A DNA stretch of 64,000 bases, from contig JADFDG010000006.1 of NCBI GenBank assembly GCA_018262975.1, forward strand, positions 57,137-121,136. Direction: 5' to 3'. How positions within the stretch are numbered: the first letter of the stretch is position 1; the number at the start of each line of letters is the position of its first letter. Source of the stretch: Gammaproteobacteria bacterium. GTDB lineage: Bacteria > Pseudomonadota > Gammaproteobacteria > Pseudomonadales > JADFDG01. The position numbers were made by a program, and so were the translations under genes. The notes below the pieces were generated by a model. The model had not been told where the DNA came from. It did no database searches and saw nothing but the letters and a program-made list of their open reading frames with translations. Shown piece after piece: positions 55,852 to 64,000 of this stretch.

Positions 55852-58155
55852 TCAATTCTGTGGCTTGAGGGTCATGCTGAAAAACATCTGTCCCGAGGGA
55901 ATTCCGATCTGACCAAGCGGCCTGTCACCAAATTCCACCCTCCCGACGCTAAAAGGCTGCGCCCCTAACCCTCCAGGCATCGATTGCAGACCGACAACAG
56001 CGTCCTGAATTCTAGGGTAGGCAGTAGTGCCAAAACGAATGTTATTGGAAACAACCAACTTGGGTACCGGGCCATCCTCACCGACGCCACGCAGATCGAT
56101 TGCACCTTCGGTATAAGCCAGATCACCAGTCACATTCGCCAGACGAAAGTCGGCGGCGATGTTATTCGGCTCACTGATCGAGATGAAACTGCCGTCGTCC
56201 GTCGCGCCGCCCGCTGTACTCTGAGAAAAGTCAGCCACATTGGTGTTCATCAGCCTGTAGGCAAGACTGTAACCCATGAAGTTAGAACCGCGATCTGCGG
56301 CAATCGTTGCTCCGGGGCGCGAAGGAGAGAACCGGAAATTCCATAGACCTTCGAGATTGGCGTCGATAAACGCCCCCTTTACAACAGTCCCTCCTCCCGA
56401 CTGACTGGGGCTACCCCCCCCAAAAGTACCCCTGATATGGAATCGAGATTGCGGGGACATGATATCAAAGCCCCCCTCATAAAAATGAGCCGACGTGGTA
56501 TTCCCAGACCAGTGAGGCTTGACCCACAGTCGAGCATCATTCGCCAATACCAGGAAACTGGTGCTGACAAGACCAATACCGAGATCAGCATCGGTATCGG
56601 CGATCATCAGATGCGACCCCTTGTTCCAGTTGAACCCCTGTTCGGTAGGCGTGGTAGCACTGAAGGACTGGGACATTAGAGCGATATCAGCCATGACCCC
56701 ATAGCTCAAAGAGTTCCCAGAACCTCCGAACTGCACATCGTCGCTGGGATTGCCACCTGCATAGAGGTAGACGTTGGCATCGATGTTGGCGAGCGTGTAA
56801 ATCAAACCCCAGTTGAACACGTCCTGAATCGCATTGTTCTCGAGAATCTTGACCTTTCGACCATAGGTCAGCAGGTTGCCATCACGCACAAAAATACCGA
56901 CGGAGGGCGCATTCGCGCGGGCCACGGTCGGCGTGTATCCGTCCCCGGCAGAATAGTACGTGGAAGCAATCGTGCCGGGTGCAACGTTGACGAATTGTCG
57001 GGTCGCCGTTGGAGAGCATGCACCGGACGCAGGGCCATCGCTCGGGGCACCCCAGCAGAGGCCACCAACGCCCTGAGCCGGATTGATCAGGTCGATAGCA
57101 ATCAGCGGAAAATCGTGCGCGTACGTATTGCCCGGCAAGGCTACCCAGTCACTGATCTCGATACTCGTGCGACCGCCGCCGGCTTCGCCGAGCTGCCATC
57201 GAAACTCACGCCCGGGATCACCGGATGCAAGCGCCTCGCTGAACGTCACGTAATTGAAGCGCGAGGAGAAATTGATACCTTCGGACTTATTGGCAACGTT
57301 GTAGACGGCAGGAGCACCGGTTGTGCCGCTCCACGCCCCGCCAGATTTGAATACGAGCTCCGCATCCTTGAGAGTACCCAGCCAACCGAACCGGATGATG
57401 GGCCGCTCGTTACCGGTGATGGTAAATTCCGGCTCGGCAGCATAATAGACGGGAAACTTGTACAACATGTCCCACGTCAGAGCGACATCGATGAAGGGCG
57501 CATTCGTCCTGACGCCCACACGCAAATCGCCAGTATTACCCGCACCTATGCCTATCGTCCCGGAAGGAATGTTCCACTTGGCATCAACGTTCGCCATCAC
57601 CAGGTAGGGGTGCTGGTGCCAGAGTTGCCGATAGAAGATGTTCGCATCAAACAATTCACCATATAGGCGCGCATCGGTGACGGAGTTGTTTACGGCACCC
57701 TTGTTTGCGTACTCGATTCGCCCGGAAGCATCCAGCGCAAAGGTACCGTAACTGCGCGAGGCGTCGGAGACATGGCGATAGGCTTCTGCCCGCAGCCGCA
57801 CACGATCAAGATCCAGGGTCCATAGCAACCGAGGATCACCACTACCAGTGGCGCCTGCGTCCAAGGTGGACAGGGCTGAGTAAGCTCCGCCTACCGTTCC
57901 GAGCAAATCCACTCCTCGCAAGGACAGCGTCGAGTACTCCGCAGCAGCTGCATTCGCCGTGGCGGAATCTACACTCCAGCGAATACTAGATGCCCGAATC
58001 TCGTTTGCGACGGACAGATCGATCTCGACGCCGTCTTGTGCACTAATGGACGACATTGCCCCATCAGTCATCGCGGTGAGTGCCACCGCGCCCTGGGCGT
58101 GCGCGCCCAACAAAAAGACGCCCAGCGCCTGTTGGATGAGTCTGATCGACATCAC
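55852..58155 (-). CDS. Large exported protein, member 4 of the four-gene operon (FilA/DUF6160-like N-terminus suspected)
   Basis: Signal peptide then 'LTAMTDGAMSSISAQDGVEIDLSVANEI'; repetitive beta-rich-looking sequence. Confidence 0.6.
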   Translation of the reverse strand: MMSIRLIQQALGVFLLGAHAQGAVALTAMTDGAMSSISAQDGVEIDLSVANEIRASSIRWSVDSATANAAAAEYSTLSLRGVDLLGTVGGAYSALSTLDAGATGSGDPRLLWTLDLDRVRLRAEAYRHVSDASRSYGTFALDASGRIEYANKGAVNNSVTDARLYGELFDANIFYRQLWHQHPYLVMANVDAKWNIPSGTIGIGAGNTGDLRVGVRTNAPFIDVALTWDMLYKFPVYYAAEPEFTITGNERPIIRFGWLGTLKDAELVFKSGGAWSGTTGAPAVYNVANKSEGINFSSRFNYVTFSEALASGDPGREFRWQLGEAGGGRTSIEISDWVALPGNTYAHDFPLIAIDLINPAQGVGGLCWGAPSDGPASGACSPTATRQFVNVAPGTIASTYYSAGDGYTPTVARANAPSVGIFVRDGNLLTYGRKVKILENNAIQDVFNWGLIYTLANIDANVYLYAGGNPSDDVQFGGSGNSLSYGVMADIALMSQSFSATTPTEQGFNWNKGSHLMIADTDADLGIGLVSTSFLVLANDARLWVKPHWSGNTTSAHFYEGGFDIMSPQSRFHIRGTFGGGSPSQSGGGTVVKGAFIDANLEGLWNFRFSPSRPGATIAADRGSNFMGYSLAYRLMNTNVADFSQSTAGGATDDGSFISISEPNNIAADFRLANVTGDLAYTEGAIDLRGVGEDGPVPKLVVSNNIRFGTTAYPRIQDAVVGLQSMPGGLGAQPFSVGRVEFGDRPLGQIGIPSGQMFFSMTLKPQN

Positions 58156-58173
58156 GTGATAATCCTCCGTCGA

Positions 58174-59490
58174 TCAACAGAAACGGGCAGTACCGTAGCA
58201 GTTCTTGGGCGGGGTCAAGCCAAGCTCAGGGTTGACAAGAGGGAGACCAGGCTGACTGAGGGCAGTCGTCAACTCTCCGATAGTCAGTGGACCATAGTCG
58301 GGGGCATAAACCTCAACAACCTTTGCTTCAGGCACGTTCATCCACCACCCCGTATTCGAGGCGACGGCATAGGCAGAATTGCAACGACCTGGAACAGTCC
58401 CGTACGCCGGGTTACAGGCATCGACACCATTATTAGGAGGCAATGTCTTGGAATAACGTGGCCAACTCACGCGTTCACGCTGGAAGGAAATAAAGAAGTC
58501 ATTGGTGTTAATGAGCGTGAAGCCGTGAAGCATCCTCAGCGAAGCCGTCAATTGACTATAGCCGGTAGTGATGCCAAGCAGCGAAAGCAAACCGGCATTG
58601 CTGACCTCAAGTTCGAGCGCAGAGGTGGCTATCTGACTCATGCGCGTGCCGGAAACATCAATGAAAAGGTTGTCGTTTGTGCTGGCATTGCACAGGTCGT
58701 CAGTACGGGCTGTGGCGCCAGCGCACACCCGCACGTTGCTCGCGCCACCTAAAGCGCAAAGGGCGGAACTGCATCGAACGTTGAGAGCCGCCGAAAGCTC
58801 TGCTCCGAGAAAGCCCGATATGCTGTTTGCACCGGAGTGACATGCCAACGTTGAAGCGCCTGCAGTACCATTATTGCAGGTGCCACCATTTTCCGCATTG
58901 ACATTACCATTTGCGTAACGTCGGCCGACGCCGACATAGCCGTCTGCAACCTGTGCACCGAGCTTGAATCCCACCACCTCCCTGTTGGCAGTACCGTCAT
59001 TCTTGATGGCAAGCTCAACATAAGGCCTTCGCAGCAGGAACTCGCTGGTGGCAGGTGTAGCGGCGTTCGTGCAGTTTGCTGCCGTACACGGGGCACCGCC
59101 GACAGTATTGCTTCGACCCATAAAGCGGACGTAGTCGAGATCAATATCACACAGAGTGGGATCAAGGGCATCGTTAACGCCCCCGCAACCCAACTGCAAC
59201 TTGGCGATGTTCGCATTCATGGACAAGTCTATGTCCATGCCCATGCGATAGTACGTGAAGTTGCCAAAGGTATCCGCTTGATTGTAGCCAGGCAAAGAGT
59301 CAGGACCAATCTTGTCCGACACGAACAAAGCCTGACCAGTAACTCCTGACAGGTCAGCGTCCGTCAAAGCGACCATGCCGGGCCCGTGTGAAGAAACCGC
59401 AGCCGCATAGCCGCTGAGTGGCACCAACAGCAATAGGTTGAACACGACGGGAACCAGTTGGCCGCTCAAATAGCGAAGCATGCCCAGCAT
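58174..59490 (-). CDS. Exported protein, member 3 of the four-gene operon
   Basis: Signal peptide then 'GMVALTDADLSGVTGQALFVSDKI'; C-x4-C pairs (CTAANC, CSSALC). Confidence 0.6.
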   Translation of the reverse strand: MLGMLRYLSGQLVPVVFNLLLLVPLSGYAAAVSSHGPGMVALTDADLSGVTGQALFVSDKIGPDSLPGYNQADTFGNFTYYRMGMDIDLSMNANIAKLQLGCGGVNDALDPTLCDIDLDYVRFMGRSNTVGGAPCTAANCTNAATPATSEFLLRRPYVELAIKNDGTANREVVGFKLGAQVADGYVGVGRRYANGNVNAENGGTCNNGTAGASTLACHSGANSISGFLGAELSAALNVRCSSALCALGGASNVRVCAGATARTDDLCNASTNDNLFIDVSGTRMSQIATSALELEVSNAGLLSLLGITTGYSQLTASLRMLHGFTLINTNDFFISFQRERVSWPRYSKTLPPNNGVDACNPAYGTVPGRCNSAYAVASNTGWWMNVPEAKVVEVYAPDYGPLTIGELTTALSQPGLPLVNPELGLTPPKNCYGTARFC

Positions 59491-59500
59491 GACCTTACCC

Positions 59501-60247
59501 TCAGAACCCGAAGAACAACATGTTGCCATCCACCCTGATCGCCGCTGCCCGCAACTCCGCCGGAGCAGCCGCTGCAGGGACTCGGGCAATCCTCAGCCCC
59601 AGAACAGAACCCGTAGCCTGATCAAGCTGGTACCCGAACCGCTGTATACCACCCGCACCGCAAGCGGCACAGTCATACTCTGCCGAGACGCGTCCAATGT
59701 TCATGAACCAGGAAATATCACGGTAAGAGGCTGCGGTGATCAGCGGTGACGCGTGCGGACGGAAGCTGAGTTTGAGTGCTGGCCTGTTATCCAGAACATC
59801 CAAGCCGCACCCACCCAAGGAGCCATCAACAAGACAACGACCGGTACCACTGTTGTCGGCTTCGAATCGGTCCATCCCGGGATTCTGGTATGTAGTGGCC
59901 GCCGGATTGATGTTGGCCGCATCGATAAAGACATCGAACATGCGAAGTGTCGCGTAGAAGTCCTTGATCGTTATCCATTCACCCGTGCGGTTATTGAAAC
60001 TCAGGCCGAGAAAGCAGGGGTTTGGTTGGGTTGGAGTACCACCGGCGCAACTGGACAGAGATACCAGCGGCTGCGGATTGCCATTGGCATTCAGTTCGGC
60101 ATTGATGTAGAGGTCCAGATCGAGGGCGGCGCCCTCCTGGCCTGTGACGCTACCCAATTCGCGCTCGCCCATCGGAGACATCCCGGCAAGAACCGCGCCA
60201 CTTAGCAAATAGCCCAAAAAGAGAACCATGCTGCGAATGACGTTCAT
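59501..60247 (-). CDS. Exported protein, member 2 of the four-gene operon
   Basis: Signal peptide then 'GMSPMGERELGSVTGQEGAALDLDLYINAEL'; overlaps member 1 by 4 bp. Confidence 0.6.
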   Translation of the reverse strand: MNVIRSMVLFLGYLLSGAVLAGMSPMGERELGSVTGQEGAALDLDLYINAELNANGNPQPLVSLSSCAGGTPTQPNPCFLGLSFNNRTGEWITIKDFYATLRMFDVFIDAANINPAATTYQNPGMDRFEADNSGTGRCLVDGSLGGCGLDVLDNRPALKLSFRPHASPLITAASYRDISWFMNIGRVSAEYDCAACGAGGIQRFGYQLDQATGSVLGLRIARVPAAAAPAELRAAAIRVDGNMLFFGF

Positions 60248-61788
60248 AGATTCGCCCCCAAACTCGTGATTCGCAGTTTGTGAAGCATCAACCCTTCAAT
60301 GCGAGCGTCACCCAGGTTCACTCGGTAGCGGTTGACGCCATTGGCAGTGGAATTCTGCCAAGTCGGCACGGCCGACCCGGTGGCCATACTGATCACCGTC
60401 GGACGCCTGGCGAAAGACTGGAAAGTGGTCGTAGCCGCGGCATAACCACTACCCAGGAAGAAGATGCCATCGTTGACCGCGTCCGTGGTATTCACTCCGC
60501 CAGCATCGTCGGCACCTGCGGTACAACTACTACCATTACACGCACGGTCGCCCCAACGAACATACCCGTGGGTGGTTGCATAGCGAGTTGCCGGCTGACG
60601 TGCGGCGTTTGCAACGCCATTCACCGTAAAGGAAGCACCACAATTAAGTAGCGGACAGCGTACCGCGTAGAGAGCGGTCGCATATCCGCTGCCGACCGCA
60701 GCACCAGTCCCCGTATAGTCGCTGCCTCCATAACCGGACACGTCATTCGCATTCAGCGCGTAATGGGCGTTATAGACCCCTGCGGTATCGGGCAGTAGAG
60801 TCAACTCGACAAAGAAATTGCCGTTCTTCGCCGGAGTGTCGTCCAAGGTGATGGCCTGATAGTGCAATTGACCCAACGGCAAGAACGCCCTGACGTTCTT
60901 GAAGTGAATACCTTCGAACTGATCAAACGCTACAGGGACCCCTATGGTGTCATTAGTAGCAACCTGCTTGACGGTGAAACGGTAATCGCCTTGCAGAAAG
61001 CTGTGGTAATAAAGACCGAAGGTAGGATCGGCAGCATTCGAGAACTGGAATATGCGCAGTACACTGCCTTCGGCATTACCTTGGATAATCGACTGTGACT
61101 TCAGTGTCCGGGTGCCGCATGCCGTACCAGTGCATGTCACGTTCTTGCCTGCCTCCGTTTCGCCCCAGAAGGAGAATCGATAGAAAGGCTGATCCGTTGG
61201 TGCCAGGAGCTCAAGTACCGTGCGTGCCCCAGTTGTACCGTCATAAAGGATGTCGGAGTAACTGAACGCACGCAAAACATACGGGTTATCGTACGGCGAA
61301 AAATTGTCGACATATCCACCACGCGGGCAACCAAGCCCGTCGATGCCACTGGCACCGACGCAGGTACTTCCATCCCAGTTTCCGGCAGTCTGATCGTTGG
61401 ATGTCGAAGATATTGAAAGACCGTACCAGCGAAGATCTCCGCGCACGAAACTGAAATAGTTACCCGCCGTCGCCACGCTGCGGGGATTGTGAGCCGCAGC
61501 GTTGTAGGGAACCGTTGTGGTCCAGACAGGACCCACGCCCGCAACGCCGCCACCCCCGGCAGACGTGCAGCCCACAGAGGCACAATTCGTCGGAACAGCC
61601 GAACCGACCTGCTCAATATAGCTGTCCGCACTCATCAGAAACCGGAAGTCGTCAAGCGCAAAGGCAAGACCTTCCCCGGTGTGCTCCACCAACTCCTCGT
61701 CGTCGAGCGCGGTCATGGCCGCGGCCGGCGAGGCGGCAAGCAGGGAGGCGCAGGCAAGTAATGCCGTCTTGATCAATCGATTGAGCAC
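60244..61788 (-). CDS. Exported protein, member 1 of the four-gene operon
   Basis: 'MLNRLIKTALLACASLLAASPAAAMTALDDEELVEHTGEGLAFALDDFRF' from GTG 61788; C-x4-C pairs (CTGTAC, CNGSSC). Confidence 0.6.
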   Translation of the reverse strand: MLNRLIKTALLACASLLAASPAAAMTALDDEELVEHTGEGLAFALDDFRFLMSADSYIEQVGSAVPTNCASVGCTSAGGGGVAGVGPVWTTTVPYNAAAHNPRSVATAGNYFSFVRGDLRWYGLSISSTSNDQTAGNWDGSTCVGASGIDGLGCPRGGYVDNFSPYDNPYVLRAFSYSDILYDGTTGARTVLELLAPTDQPFYRFSFWGETEAGKNVTCTGTACGTRTLKSQSIIQGNAEGSVLRIFQFSNAADPTFGLYYHSFLQGDYRFTVKQVATNDTIGVPVAFDQFEGIHFKNVRAFLPLGQLHYQAITLDDTPAKNGNFFVELTLLPDTAGVYNAHYALNANDVSGYGGSDYTGTGAAVGSGYATALYAVRCPLLNCGASFTVNGVANAARQPATRYATTHGYVRWGDRACNGSSCTAGADDAGGVNTTDAVNDGIFFLGSGYAAATTTFQSFARRPTVISMATGSAVPTWQNSTANGVNRYRVNLGDARIEGLMLHKLRITSLGANL

Positions 61789-62006
61789 GTGGTCGCGCCC
61801 TCTTGTTGTTCTTCGGGAAGCCTTCAGGCGCAAGCGGCCAGAAATCGGGCTTCCGGGACAGTGGCAGGTTAGTTTATGGCCCCGGCACTGGCAACGGTTG
61901 TCCTCCCCTCCTTACAAATCTCCAACGAATCCGGGCGCTTGGGACACCCGGCAGGCCATCCGGACAGGCGGCAGGGCCGCCCGTCCGGTACAGGGCTGGC
62001 TGCACC

Positions 62007-63194
62007 TCAGAATGCATCCCCCGGAACCCGCACGGCCCCCTCCATCAGGATCCGCGCACTGCGGCTCATGATGGCCTTGGTCACGGTCCACTCACCGTTG
62101 ACCTGGCGGGCCTGCGCCCCGACCCGCAGGGTGCCCGACGGGTGGCCGAAGCGGACCGCCTCGCGCTCCCCGCCCCCGGCCGCCAGGTTCACCAGCGTAC
62201 CCGGGATGGCCGCCGCGGTCCCGATGGCCACCGCGCAGGTGCCCATCATGGCGTGGTGCAGCTTGCCCATGGACAGCGCCCGGACCAGCAGGTCCACGTC
62301 GCCGGCGCCGATCGGCTTGCCGCTGGAGGCCTTGTAGTCCTTCGGCCTCGCCACGAAGGCGATCTTGGGGGTGTGCTGGCGCTTGAGGGCCTCCTCCGGT
62401 GTCTTGATCAGGCCCATGCGCAGGGCGCCGGCCACGCGGATCTTCTCGAAGCGCTCCAGCTGCTTCGGGTCACCGTTGATGTCTTCGCGCAGCTCGGTGC
62501 CCTGGTAACCGATGTCCTCGGCGTTGACGAACACGGTGGGGATGCCGGCGGTGATCATGGTGGCCTTGAAGGTGCCCACCCCGGGTACCTCGAGGTCATC
62601 GACCAGGTTGCCGGTGGGGAACATCGAGCCACCCTCCTCCGAGTCGTCGGACGGATCGATGAATTCGAGGACGATTTCAGCGGCCGGGAAGGTCACGCCG
62701 TCCAGCTCGAAGTCACCGGTCTCCTGCACCTGGCCGTTGGTGACCGGCACGTGGGCGATGATGGTCTTCCGGATGTTGGCCTGCCATATGCGTACCGTGC
62801 AGGTGCCGTTCTGCGGCACGCGCGCCGGGTCGATCAGGCCGGCATGGATGGCAAAGGCACCGGCGGCGGTCGACAGGTTGCCGCAGTTGCCGCTCCAGTC
62901 CACGAACGCCTTGTCGATGGACACCTGGCCGTAGAGGTAATCCACGTCGTGGTCCGGCACCGAACTCTTCGACAGGATCACGCACTTGCTGGTGCTGGAC
63001 GTGGCGCCGCCCATGCCATCGATGTGCGCGGCATAAGGATCGGGGCTGCCGATCACGCGCATGAACAGCTTGTCACGCGCCTCACCCGGCTGCTGGCAGC
63101 TCGCAGGCAGGTCCTGCAGGCGGAAGAACACGCCCTTGGAAGTGCCTCCGCGCATGTAGGTCGCGGGGATCTTCACCTGGGGAACATGAGCCAT
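62007..63194 (-). CDS. prpF: 2-methylaconitate cis-trans isomerase PrpF
   Basis: 'IPATYMRGGTSKGVFFRLQDLP', 'DGMGGATSSTSKCVILSKS', 'DWSGNCGNLSTAAGAFAI'; start at ATG 63194. Confidence 0.95.
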   Translation of the reverse strand: MAHVPQVKIPATYMRGGTSKGVFFRLQDLPASCQQPGEARDKLFMRVIGSPDPYAAHIDGMGGATSSTSKCVILSKSSVPDHDVDYLYGQVSIDKAFVDWSGNCGNLSTAAGAFAIHAGLIDPARVPQNGTCTVRIWQANIRKTIIAHVPVTNGQVQETGDFELDGVTFPAAEIVLEFIDPSDDSEEGGSMFPTGNLVDDLEVPGVGTFKATMITAGIPTVFVNAEDIGYQGTELREDINGDPKQLERFEKIRVAGALRMGLIKTPEEALKRQHTPKIAFVARPKDYKASSGKPIGAGDVDLLVRALSMGKLHHAMMGTCAVAIGTAAAIPGTLVNLAAGGGEREAVRFGHPSGTLRVGAQARQVNGEWTVTKAIMSRSARILMEGAVRVPGDAF

Positions 63195-63216
63195 GGAATT
63201 TCTCCCTGAATGGAAT

Positions 63217-63283
63217 GTAGAGAGGGGGCCGAGGCCCCCGACCGTGTTCCAGGAACCGGTCGGGGGCATGGCCCCCTCGCTAC
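63217..63283. repeat. GTAG-type palindromic repeat, copy 4 (inverted pair)
   Basis: GTAGAGAGGGGGCCGAGGCCCCCGACCG ... CGGTCGGGGGCATGGCCCCCTCGCTAC between acnD and prpF. Confidence 0.9.
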
Positions 63284-63297
63284 AGGAGCGTTGAGGA

Positions 63298-64000
63298 TCA
63301 GGCCGTTTTGGATGCGGCCAGGAAGTCCTGGGCGAAGCGCTGCAGCACGCCGCCAGCCTCGTACACGGACACTTCTTCCGCGGTATCGAGGCGGCAGGTC
63401 ACCGGCACTTCCACTTTCTCGCCGTTCTTGCGGTGGATGACCAGCGTGAGATCAGCACGCGGGGTGCGCTTGCCGACCACGTCGTAGGTCTCCGTGCCGT
63501 CGAGGGCCAGCGTCTTGCGGTTGGTGCCCGGCTTGAACTCCAGCGGCAGCACGCCCATGCCGATCAGGTTGGTGCGGTGGATGCGCTCGAAGCCCTCGGC
63601 CACGATCGCTTCCACGCCCGCCAGGCGCACGCCCTTGGCCGCCCAGTCACGAGACGAGCCCTGGCCGTAGTCGGCACCGGCGATGATGATCAGCGGCTGC
63701 TTGCGGTTCATGTAGGTCTCGATCGCTTCCCACATGCGCATCACCTTGCCTTCCGGCTCGACGCGCGCCAGCGAACCCTTCTTCACCTTGCCATCGACGA
63801 TCGCCATCTCGTTGACGAGCTGCGGGTTGGCGAACGTCGCGCGCTGCGCGGTGAGGTGGTCGCCGCGGTGCGTTGCGTACGAGTTGAAGTCCTCTTCCGG
63901 CAGACCCATCTTGTGCAGGTACTCACCAGCAGCGGAATCCATGAGGATCGCGTTGGACGGCGACAGGTGGTCGGTAGTGATGTTGTCTGGCAGCAGCGCC
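63298..64000 (-). CDS. acnD: Fe/S-dependent 2-methylisocitrate dehydratase AcnD, C-terminal part, truncated by window end
   Basis: Aconitase swivel domain 'IIIAGADYGQGSSRDWAAKGVRLAGVEAIVAEGFERIHRTNLIGMGVLPLEF'; adjacency to prpF; frame open to 64000. Confidence 0.93.
   Translation of the reverse strand, partial: ALLPDNITTDHLSPSNAILMDSAAGEYLHKMGLPEEDFNSYATHRGDHLTAQRATFANPQLVNEMAIVDGKVKKGSLARVEPEGKVMRMWEAIETYMNRKQPLIIIAGADYGQGSSRDWAAKGVRLAGVEAIVAEGFERIHRTNLIGMGVLPLEFKPGTNRKTLALDGTETYDVVGKRTPRADLTLVIHRKNGEKVEVPVTCRLDTAEEVSVYEAGGVLQRFAQDFLAASKTA

Noticed and set aside
55852-61788. Possible double-glycine (class II bacteriocin) leaders in the four exported proteins ('ELxxVTGQ')
   Set aside because: The motif follows a conventional Sec signal peptide and lacks the GG/GA cleavage pair; proteins are far larger than bacteriocins.

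Overview
High-GC chromosomal window from a gammaproteobacterium, probably Xanthomonadales/Lysobacterales-like (inferred from gene content and GTAG-type REP repeats). It is mostly core and near-core gene blocks. In order: end of an enoyl-CoA hydratase; a CXXCH protein; a cardiolipin-synthase-like PLD protein; an FNR-type regulator, hemN and a complete cbb3 oxidase operon (ccoNOQPGHIS); a three-gene RimK-like ATP-grasp / GNAT-C39 peptidase / M14-like peptidase locus; lipid-related genes (acyltransferase, patatin) and an MFS transporter; a ferritin-like diiron protein; an orphan ParA; a type II secretion block gspEFGHIJKLM without gspC/D/N; an atypical phosphorelay cluster (hybrid kinase, CheR, REC, CheB, REC-PAS-PilZ, REC-PAS-GGDEF-EAL); ttcA, an SDR and an orphan lipase chaperone; two acyl-CoA dehydrogenases; a YgjP-like peptidase, a YecA-like protein and a lytic transglycosylase; divergent ppsA/ppsR; a four-gene operon of exported proteins sharing a 'LxDxELxxVTGQ' motif; and prpF-acnD. 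Main second-look items: (1) the RimK-like/GNAT-C39/M14 amide-bond locus; (2) the four-gene exported-protein operon in visibly less GC-rich DNA; (3) a GTAG palindromic repeat family whose terminal TAG is the stop codon of the adjacent gene in three of four copies; (4) the CheA-less CheB/CheR/c-di-GMP cluster; (5) matching FNR-like boxes ahead of hemN and the cco operon. No tRNA, rRNA, CRISPR or clear mobile element was recognised. All assignments are from reading the sequence; no searches were run.
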